This document shows positions 14,933-20,354 of a stretch of 20,354 bases of DNA, piece after piece. Source of the stretch: Steroidobacteraceae bacterium. Lineage in GTDB: Bacteria > Pseudomonadota > Gammaproteobacteria > Steroidobacterales > Steroidobacteraceae. Within the stretch, counting starts at the first letter, position 1, and every line of letters begins with the position of its first letter. A model generated the notes under the pieces. The model made no database searches. It was not told the origin of the DNA and saw only the letters and a list, made by a program, of their open reading frames with translations. Made by a program: the position numbers and the translations under genes. The stretch is taken from the NCBI GenBank assembly GCA_013044085.1, contig JABEVI010000059.1:1-20354 (forward strand), given 5' to 3'.

Positions 14933-15053
14933 GATCCAGGTCAACGACCCTCGGCACGCCTCGGTGCGTGAACCCCCGAAAGCAGATGCGCTATCCTCCT
15001 ACAGAGAACGCTTCGGCCGAATCGGCACATTTTGAAGGGCGAGTTCAAACCTT

Positions 15054-15473
15054 ATGAGATACCTGCATACGATGGTCCGGGTTTCCGACATCGACCAATC
15101 GCTCGGGTTCTACCGTGACGCTTTGGGTCTCGACGTCCTGTCCCGACGCGAATATCCCCAGGGCCGATTCACGCTGGTTTTTCTGGCGGCGCCCGGCGAT
15201 GCCGCCGCCCAGTTGGAACTGACCTATAACTGGGACCCGGAGAGTTACACGGGCGGGCGAAATTTCGGGCATCTGGCGTACGAAGTGGAGGATATCTACG
15301 CGACCTGCGCGCGCCTGTCGGCACACGGTGTCACGATCAATCGGCCGCCGCGCGACGGACACATGGCATTCGTGCGATCCCCGGACGGGATCTCGGTGGA
15401 ATTGCTGCAGAAAGGAGCCGCGCTCGCGCCGATGGAGCCGTGGGCGTCGATGGGCAACACCGGCGTCTGGTGA
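15054..15473 (+). CDS. gloA: Lactoylglutathione lyase (glyoxalase I)
   Basis: A 139-residue metalloenzyme converting the methylglyoxal-glutathione hemithioacetal to S-lactoylglutathione. The start MRYLHTMVRVSDIDQSLGFY is nearly the family consensus. The metal ligands are His5, Glu55 in LELTYNWD, His73 in FGHLAYEV and Glu116 in ISVELLQ, matching the His/Glu/His/Glu set of E. coli GloA (135 residues), which prefers nickel. It is a single vicinal-oxygen-chelate unit that works as a dimer. It stands alone, convergent with ilvB, and the ATG has only a weak upstream GGGCGAG at a long distance. Confidence 0.95.
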   Translation: MRYLHTMVRVSDIDQSLGFYRDALGLDVLSRREYPQGRFTLVFLAAPGDAAAQLELTYNWDPESYTGGRNFGHLAYEVEDIYATCARLSAHGVTINRPPRDGHMAFVRSPDGISVELLQKGAALAPMEPWASMGNTGVW

Positions 15474-15477
15474 AACC

Positions 15478-15507
15478 GCACCGCAGCGGCATCGGCCACT
15501 GCGGTGC
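15478..15507. terminator. Hairpin between convergent gloA and ilvB
   Basis: A perfect nine-base-pair stem GCACCGCAG / CTGCGGTGC (15478-15486 and 15499-15507) with a 12-nt loop lies 5 nt after the gloA stop and 5 nt beyond the ilvB stop. No T-run follows on either strand, so it is a stem-loop at a convergent boundary, not a canonical intrinsic terminator. Confidence 0.4.
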
Positions 15508-15511
15508 AGCC

Positions 15512-17290
15512 CTAGAACATCTCGGATTCCCCGGGGACCGTGGGCTCGACCGCCTTGCGTGAGGCGATGAAATCACCCGTGATCATCTCATCGTAGGCCT
15601 GACCGGGTCCGACCATCGGATACACGCCGGCGTCCGGATCGATGATGACTTCGAGGAACGCCGGGCCCTCGAAGCGTATGAATTCTTCGATCATGCGCGG
15701 CACATCCGCCTTGTCCTTCAAGCGCGCCGCGTACGGAAAGCCGTCCGCGAGAGCCGCCTTTACGAAATCCTTTTTGTGCAGACTCTTGTCGCTCGCGCTC
15801 AATCGGCCCTTGAAGAACAGCTTCTGCCATTGCTTGACCATGCCATCGCCGCAGTTGTTGAGCACGACGACCTTGACCGGCAGATCGTAGGTCGTAACGG
15901 TCTCGAGCTCGCCGATGTTCATACGGATGCTCGCGTCCCCATCGACGTCGATGACCATGCGGCCACGATCCGTGAACTGCGCGCCGATGGCGGCAGGCAG
16001 GCCAAATCCCATCGTGCCCATGCTGCCGGAGGTCAGCCACAGCCGCGGGCTGCGGAAGTCGAAGTATTGCGCCGCCCACATCTGATGCTGGCCGACACCG
16101 GTGCAAATGATCGCCTCGCCACGCGTCAGGCGGTTGATCTCCTCGATCACGTAGTGCGGCTGGATCAGTGCGCTCGCGCGGTCGAAATTCATCGCGTATT
16201 TCTCGCGCAGTGCCTCGCAATGCCGGTGCCAGTCGGACCAGTCGCGCTTGAAACCGGTACGTCGGGCATACTGCAACAACGCCGTGAGCGCCTCGGGCAT
16301 CAAGCCCAAATGGCTCCAATCGACCCGTTTGACCTTGTTGATCTCCGACCCGTCGATATCGAACTGGGCGATGAATCGCGCGTTTCGCGCAAATTTCGCC
16401 GGATTGCCGGCGACACGATCGTCGAAACGCGCACCGATCGCGAGCAGCAAGTCGCAGTCATCCACCGCATAGTTGGCGAATGCGGAACCATGCATGCCCA
16501 GCATCCGCATCGACAGCCGATCGGTCGTATCGACGGCACCGATCCCCATCAGGGTCGTGACCACCGGAATACGCAATTCGCGGACCAGTTCGCGCAAGGC
16601 CGGCGCTGCGGCGGCATTGACGACGCCGCCACCGGCATAGATCAACGGCCGGCTGCATGTCTCGAGCGCGGCGAGCAGACGGGCGCAAGCCGCGTCCGGT
16701 AGCTTGTTCGCGCCGATGCGGGTCATGCGCTGGCGATATCCCGGAATGGGCAGTCGACCCGAGCCGCGAAAGACCCCCCGCCAATTCTGCACGTCCTTTG
16801 GAACGTCGAGCACGACCGGCCCCGGTCGCCCCGTACGGGCGATCTCGAACGCGGTCCGCACCGTCGCCTCGAGCTTCGTCGGATCCGTGACCAGAAACAC
16901 GTGCTTGGCGACGGCGCCCATGATGCTCGGCACCGGCGCCTCCTGGAACGCATCGGTGCCGATCGCGCTAGTCGGTACCTGGCCGCAGATCACGACGATC
17001 GGCACCGAATCGGCCATCGAATCGCGCACTGGCGTGACGGTATTGGTCGCGCCCGGCCCGGAGGTGACGAGCGCCACACCAACCCGGCCGCTCGCCCGGG
17101 CGTAGCCTGCCGCCATGAAGCCGGCACCCTGCTCATTCGCCGGCACGATCAGCGGCATCGAACCCTTGTTCGCCTCGTTATGCAGGAAAACCGCGTCATA
17201 GATCGGCAGGATTGCGCCGCCGCTGTAGCCGAAAACCGTGTCGACGCCCTCGTCGGCGAGAACCTGGACCAGCATCTCGGCGCCGCTCAT
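15512..17290 (-). CDS. ilvB: Acetolactate synthase, large (catalytic) subunit
   Basis: A 592-residue ThDP- and FAD-dependent enzyme joining two pyruvates to 2-acetolactate, or pyruvate and 2-oxobutanoate to 2-aceto-2-hydroxybutanoate, for valine, leucine and isoleucine synthesis. The N-terminal domain begins MSGAEMLVQVLADEGVDTVFGYSGGA with the activating Glu53 (ANEQGAGFMAAGYARASG). The middle FAD domain holds GVGAVDTTDRL-type segments, and the C-terminal ThDP/Mg site is VDGDASIRMN followed by NNCGDGMVKQWQ. The ATG at 17290 starts where family homology starts. A TTG at 17383 with GGGAG 8 nt upstream would add 31 residues and leave only 29 nt to ilvN. The small-subunit gene is divergent, which is unusual. 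Confidence 0.95.
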   Translation of the reverse strand: MSGAEMLVQVLADEGVDTVFGYSGGAILPIYDAVFLHNEANKGSMPLIVPANEQGAGFMAAGYARASGRVGVALVTSGPGATNTVTPVRDSMADSVPIVVICGQVPTSAIGTDAFQEAPVPSIMGAVAKHVFLVTDPTKLEATVRTAFEIARTGRPGPVVLDVPKDVQNWRGVFRGSGRLPIPGYRQRMTRIGANKLPDAACARLLAALETCSRPLIYAGGGVVNAAAAPALRELVRELRIPVVTTLMGIGAVDTTDRLSMRMLGMHGSAFANYAVDDCDLLLAIGARFDDRVAGNPAKFARNARFIAQFDIDGSEINKVKRVDWSHLGLMPEALTALLQYARRTGFKRDWSDWHRHCEALREKYAMNFDRASALIQPHYVIEEINRLTRGEAIICTGVGQHQMWAAQYFDFRSPRLWLTSGSMGTMGFGLPAAIGAQFTDRGRMVIDVDGDASIRMNIGELETVTTYDLPVKVVVLNNCGDGMVKQWQKLFFKGRLSASDKSLHKKDFVKAALADGFPYAARLKDKADVPRMIEEFIRFEGPAFLEVIIDPDAGVYPMVGPGQAYDEMITGDFIASRKAVEPTVPGESEMF

Positions 17291-17412
17291 CGTCTCGCCG
17301 GCACGCGGATGCGGCGCCGGGGTGAATAAATCGTAACGTTCTTGCACGTCGCAAAGCGTAGCAGCAATCGCCCTGGCGCCCAAGTGCCATGCTCCCTTAT
17401 CCTAGACGGATC
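17291..17412. promoter_or_regulatory. Divergent ilvB/ilvN promoter region
   Basis: These 122 nt must carry the promoters of both acetolactate synthase subunit genes if ilvB starts at 17290. A symmetrical element TTGC-ACGTC-GCAA sits at 17342-17354, near the middle, and could be a shared operator. TTGCAC (17342-17347, plus) and TTGCGA (minus, same place) are weak -35 candidates. No attenuator-like peptide rich in Ile/Val/Leu codons is seen. Confidence 0.35.
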
Positions 17413-17913
17413 ATGCGCCACCTGATCGCGATTTTGCTGCAAAACGAGGCGGGTGCACTCACGCGGGTCACGGGCCTGATCTCCAGCCGCGGCTACAACA
17501 TCGAGTCGCTGTCCGTCGCGCCGACGAATGATCCGACGGTTTCGCGCCTGAGCTTGGTGACGAGCGGGTCTGACTCGGTGATCGCGCAGATCAATGCGCA
17601 ATTGTTGAAGCTCGTCGACGTCGTCGCCGTCGAGGACATGACGGGCGGTGATCACCTGGCCCGCGAACTGATGCTGATCAAGCTGCGGGTCGATGCCGAG
17701 CGGGTGCAATCACTTCAGGACGTGGTTCGACGCGGCGGCGGCAAGATCCTCTCGACCGAACCTTCGGGCCTGGTCGTAGAGCTTGCCGGCACCGAGGATG
17801 AAATCGCCGAGTTCATGGCCGCGGTCGGCTCGTTCGGCGATGTCATCGAGGTCGTCCGTGGTGGCGTACTCGGCATTTCCCGCGCCAGCCCGCGCCTTCA
17901 GGTCGGCGGATAA
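17413..17913 (+). CDS. ilvN: Acetolactate synthase, small (regulatory) subunit
   Basis: A 166-residue regulatory subunit that binds valine for feedback inhibition and raises activity of the large subunit. The N-terminal ACT domain is MRHLIAILLQNEAGALTRVT then GLISSRGYNIESLSVAPT, almost the family consensus. The C-terminal ALS_ss_C-type domain contains HLARELMLIKLRV and a long IlvH-like tail; E. coli IlvH is 163 residues. The ATG at 17413 matches the family start; an in-frame ATG at 17389 would add eight residues. It is divergent from ilvB and followed after 26 nt by a DUF4337-like gene on the same strand. Confidence 0.95.
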   Translation: MRHLIAILLQNEAGALTRVTGLISSRGYNIESLSVAPTNDPTVSRLSLVTSGSDSVIAQINAQLLKLVDVVAVEDMTGGDHLARELMLIKLRVDAERVQSLQDVVRRGGGKILSTEPSGLVVELAGTEDEIAEFMAAVGSFGDVIEVVRGGVLGISRASPRLQVGG

Positions 17914-17939
17914 GGCAACACGCGGCACAAGTGACGAAT

Positions 17940-18470
17940 ATGAGTGAAATCGAAGTCACGCCGGCGCACTCCTCCGATCCCGCCGCCAGGCGAGTCGGGG
18001 TTCTGGTGAGCGTTGTCGGCTTGCTGCTGTCGGTCGTCACGATCGCCTCGCACCGCGCGCACACCAGCGCGGTGATCCACCGGACCGAATCGAACGACCA
18101 ATGGAGTTATTATCAGGCGAAGAGAATTCGCGAGAGCTCGGCACAAACGGCGCTGAGCATGCTCGATGCGCTCGCCCCGAATGCCGCGTCGACCCCGGCG
18201 GCGGCCGTCCGCCACAAGCTTGAACTCGCCCGTCAACACTACGGCGGTGATGCGCGCAGGATCAGGAAGTCGGCGGAGTCTTTCGACCGCAAGGCGAGAA
18301 CCGAGGAGCGGCGTGCGCTGCGATACGATGTCGGCGAGGGCCTTCTCGAACTCGGGCTGGTGCTCTGCTCTCTTTACTTCATCGCACGCAGGAAATTCTT
18401 CCCGATTCTCGGGCTCATTGCGAGCATCCTGGGCACGGCCATCGGCGCCTGGGGCTTGCTGCTGCGATGA
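17940..18470 (+). CDS. DUF4337-type membrane protein
   Basis: A 176-residue inner-membrane protein. One membrane segment lies near the N-terminus (VGVLVSVVGLLLSVVTIAS, about 18-36), then a soluble helical part of about 90 residues with ESNDQWSYYQAKRIRE, and two membrane segments at the C-terminus (GLLELGLVLCSLYFIA and FFPILGLIASILGTAIGAWG). The NDxWxYYQAK signature and this topology match DUF4337, a family of unknown function. An in-frame GTG at 17931 is an alternative start; neither has a good ribosome-binding site. Its stop overlaps the next start in an ATGA, so those two genes are translationally coupled and probably work together. Confidence 0.8.
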   Translation: MSEIEVTPAHSSDPAARRVGVLVSVVGLLLSVVTIASHRAHTSAVIHRTESNDQWSYYQAKRIRESSAQTALSMLDALAPNAASTPAAAVRHKLELARQHYGGDARRIRKSAESFDRKARTEERRALRYDVGEGLLELGLVLCSLYFIARRKFFPILGLIASILGTAIGAWGLLLR

Positions 18471-18961
18471 ATCTTCCCGCCGCGCTCGGCGCCGCGATCC
18501 TGCTCTGCGGCTTCGGCGCCATGCGGGCGGAGGCCTCGACGCCGGCCGCTTCGCGACGCGTCGAGGCACGCGGCGCCCACTACCGGCTGGTCGGCTTGCT
18601 GCGCGCCGACACGATGGACATTCATGTGAGCCGCATCCTCGACAACACCCCGGTTTCCGACGCGCAGGTGACGGTCGAATTTCGCGGACGGACCTACGCC
18701 ACCACCGCGAGCATCGACGGAGGCTATGAGTTCAGCGCGCCCCAGCTGCGCCTGCCGGGTTCGGCCGCGATCGCCTTCGAAATTGCCGCCGGCGGGGTCG
18801 ATGAAACGCTGCGCGGCGTCGTGCGCATGCCGGACGGGACCGGCGGGCATTCCGGCCACGGCGGTGCACGGCAGCTCGGTTGGTGGGTGCTGAACTTCGC
18901 CGTCTGCATCGGCTTTCTCGCGTTGATTGCACGACGCCGCAAGCGCGAGTCTGGTGACTGA
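18467..18961 (+). CDS. Exported membrane-anchored protein with Ig-like domain and His/Gly linker
   Basis: A 164-residue protein of unknown function. A signal peptide (residues 1-23, ending AEA before Ser24) is followed by a periplasmic beta-rich domain whose VSRILDNTPVSDAQVTVEFR and YATTASIDGGYEFSAPQL resemble the carboxypeptidase-regulatory/Ig-like fold. A linker with GGHSGHGG leads to a single membrane segment near the end (WWVLNFAVCIGFLALIA, about 138-155) and a basic cytosolic tail RRRKRESGD. The two-histidine glycine linker could bind a metal, but it is short. It overlaps the DUF4337-like gene by 4 nt (ATGA). It ends 20 nt from the convergent outer-membrane protein gene. Confidence 0.75.
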   Translation: MNLPAALGAAILLCGFGAMRAEASTPAASRRVEARGAHYRLVGLLRADTMDIHVSRILDNTPVSDAQVTVEFRGRTYATTASIDGGYEFSAPQLRLPGSAAIAFEIAAGGVDETLRGVVRMPDGTGGHSGHGGARQLGWWVLNFAVCIGFLALIARRRKRESGD

Positions 18962-18981
18962 GGAAGCCTGGGGCACTTCCT
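18961..18981. other. Short hairpin at convergent gene boundary
   Basis: AGGAAG (18961-18966) pairs with CTTCCT (18976-18981) across a 9-nt loop, filling the gap between two convergent genes. There is no T-run and the stem is short, so any terminator role is weak. Confidence 0.2.
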
Positions 18982-20354
18982 TCAAAAGCTCTGCAGCGTC
19001 TGCACCAGCACCTGGAACCCGCTGATGCCGGCGGGCGCGTTCAGCGGAAACGCGAAGTCGACGTGCAGTACGTTACCCAAGCCCGATCGGGTATTGCCGA
19101 AGCGCAGACCGAAGCCCACGTCCTCGAGCATGCCGGGCGCATTGGTGCCGACGACCGCTCTGCCCCAGGCACGGCCCGCGTCGGCGAAAAAGGCGCCGCC
19201 GACGCGCACCAGGCGGAACGGATACCAGTCCGTGTAAAACCGCTGTTCGATCGTCAGCAGGGCCCGCGAACTGCCCGCTTCGTAGCGCAGCGGGTAACCC
19301 CGCAGTCCGCTGTCACCGCCGATCGTGAGTTGTGTGTCCGGGTCGAGCGCGTCGGTGGCGGTGCCGGAGGCGGCGGCATAGAATACCCATTCGGGCAGCC
19401 AGCGCCAGTAATAGGCGGCGCTCGCATCGGCCACGAGGTTGCGTGCCCGCCCGCGCTCGAGGCGCGACTTGAAATCGGTGGTGACGAACATCTGTTGGCG
19501 GGCGCCAAACTCGAATCCCTTGCGCGCCTTTGCCTTCAGCAGCAGCGCGCGCTGACCCGCACCGAGCACGTCGCTGGAGTAGCCGACTTCGAGATCGAGT
19601 TCCGTACCGAAATACAGGTCCTCGGTGCGGCCGATCTGGTTCAAGTCTCCGGCCTTGCGGTAGTCGTTCTGAATCACATCGAAGCCGATGAACGGATAGG
19701 CGAGCGTGCGATCGGCTGGCAGTTGCAGTGCCGGCAAAGAGGTCGCCGGGTCGGGAAGGAAATGGTTGCGGTCATAGCGGATGCCGCCGAGCCAGCGGCG
19801 CGTCCAACCATCGTGCAGGCCGTGCGAGAGGCCGCCGCTCAGCTGATATGAGGACTGCGAATCGTCGAACTGGTCGGCGATGTTGCCAAGGCTGTATCGC
19901 GACACCGTGCGGTCGTATGTCTGCGCGTCGAGATTCACGCTCCAGCGCGACTCGAGCGAGTAGAAGGGGCGGGCGAGTTGCAGCGCGCGGCGCGCGCCAT
20001 CGCTCGATGTCGCGTACGCGATCGCATCGGTCCAGCGTGAATCCCAGACATTCGGGTCCGACCAGGCGATGGTGTTGCTGCTGCGATCGACGTTGCGGCC
20101 GTGTTCGAATTCCAACGATTTGCCGCGCCCGAGGAAGTTTGAATCCGAGATGTTGATGCTCGAATTGTTGGCACCGCCCGTGCGGCTGAAGGAAACGCCC
20201 GGACTGAGGGTCCAGACGTCCTTGGTGATCACCTCGACAGTCACTTTGCCGTCCTTGAAACTGACCGGCACGACATGCGCATCGTAGATGTAGGGCAGCT
20301 TGCGCAGGTTGCGCTCGGTCTCGGCGAGGAGCCCCGGGTCGTACCGCTCACCGG
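18982..20354 (-). CDS. BamA/TamA-like outer-membrane beta-barrel protein (D15 surface antigen), 5' end cut
   Basis: The frame is open to the window edge, so the N-terminus with signal peptide and earlier domains is missing. About 457 residues are visible. The first 50 are the end of a POTRA-type domain (GERYDPGLLAETERNLRKLP, then DGKVTVEVITKDVWTLSPG). A 16-strand-type barrel follows, with alternating residues and many aromatic girdles. GGDSGLRGYPLRY carries the RGY/F motif of the Omp85 loop 6, and GGAFFADAGRAW is the usual next strand. The protein ends in Phe (VQTLQSF), the outer-membrane insertion signal. Because only one barrel per POTRA end is seen and there is no neighbouring bam or tam gene, I cannot say whether it is BamA, TamA or a secretion partner; it is probably a non-BamA Omp85 member. 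Confidence 0.85.
   Translation of the reverse strand, partial: GERYDPGLLAETERNLRKLPYIYDAHVVPVSFKDGKVTVEVITKDVWTLSPGVSFSRTGGANNSSINISDSNFLGRGKSLEFEHGRNVDRSSNTIAWSDPNVWDSRWTDAIAYATSSDGARRALQLARPFYSLESRWSVNLDAQTYDRTVSRYSLGNIADQFDDSQSSYQLSGGLSHGLHDGWTRRWLGGIRYDRNHFLPDPATSLPALQLPADRTLAYPFIGFDVIQNDYRKAGDLNQIGRTEDLYFGTELDLEVGYSSDVLGAGQRALLLKAKARKGFEFGARQQMFVTTDFKSRLERGRARNLVADASAAYYWRWLPEWVFYAAASGTATDALDPDTQLTIGGDSGLRGYPLRYEAGSSRALLTIEQRFYTDWYPFRLVRVGGAFFADAGRAWGRAVVGTNAPGMLEDVGFGLRFGNTRSGLGNVLHVDFAFPLNAPAGISGFQVLVQTLQSF

Larger units (their letters stand above)
14620..15053. other. 434-nt intergenic stretch with AT-rich core
   Basis: No convincing long gene lies here. It holds a strong minus-strand terminator (14649-14676), a possible 49-codon minus-strand ORF (14692-14841), an AT-rich core (45 of 120 bases are G or C at 14761-14880, far below the surroundings), and an imperfect inverted repeat (14915-14932). 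The last 120 nt or so are the leader of the glyoxalase gene, where I see no clear promoter. Confidence 0.7.

Noticed and set aside
1..20354. CRISPR arrays, insertion sequences, tRNA genes, integration sites or defence genes
   Set aside because: Reading both strands I found no regularly spaced direct repeats, transposase or integrase motifs, tRNA-like cloverleaf with a T-loop, or known defence domains.

Overview
This is a GC-rich chromosomal window from a proteobacterium. It is most likely a gammaproteobacterium: it has a fused siroheme synthase CysG, a CysB regulator, an RluF-type pseudouridine synthase and a two-ACT biosynthetic threonine deaminase, all typical of gamma- and beta-proteobacteria. 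I cannot fix the genus. Coding density is high. I see no tRNA, rRNA, CRISPR array, transposase, integrase or recognisable defence system. Most of the window is metabolic housekeeping with some poorly known small genes.

Layout. The left end (1-3137) has an MFS exporter running off the edge, a zinc-independent alcohol dehydrogenase/quinone reductase, and a degenerate alpha/beta-hydrolase. The hydrolase lies downstream of ilvA (threonine deaminase, 3186-4706). Divergent from ilvA is a large DsbD/ScsB-type membrane thiol-disulfide reductase (4826-7060), followed by a small unknown gene. That gene overlaps, tail to tail, the 3' end of rluF. rluF follows a second degenerate alpha/beta-hydrolase (8253-8903) with a 7-nt gap. 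A 215-nt gap next to it carries a clear plus-strand terminator and may encode a short RNA or peptide.

The middle (9119-14619) has a small lipoprotein, a CheD-like protein lacking the catalytic cysteine, and cysB on the minus strand. Divergent from cysB is cysH-cysG-(ferredoxin-NADP reductase-like flavoprotein), a sulfate-assimilation unit. It supplies APS reductase, siroheme for sulfite reductase, and plausibly an electron source for a ferredoxin-dependent sulfite reductase. A 434-nt non-coding stretch follows. It has an AT-rich core and a strong minus-strand terminator behind a possible 49-residue ORF.

The right side (15054-20354) has glyoxalase I, then acetolactate synthase large and small subunit genes arranged divergently instead of as the usual ilvBN/ilvIH operon. 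Next come a DUF4337-type membrane protein and a translationally coupled exported protein with a His/Gly linker. A BamA/TamA-like outer-membrane barrel runs off the right edge. ilvA, ilvB and ilvN together cover the first committed steps of isoleucine/valine synthesis.

The most unusual theme is degenerate enzymes. Two related alpha/beta-hydrolases have glycine at the nucleophile position and a shared Asp-Pro-Phe where the catalytic histidine segment should be. A CheD-fold protein has its catalytic Cys replaced by Ala. I cannot claim a new multi-gene system, but these, the split ilvB/ilvN, the convergent rluF overlap and the two orphan terminators deserve a second look.
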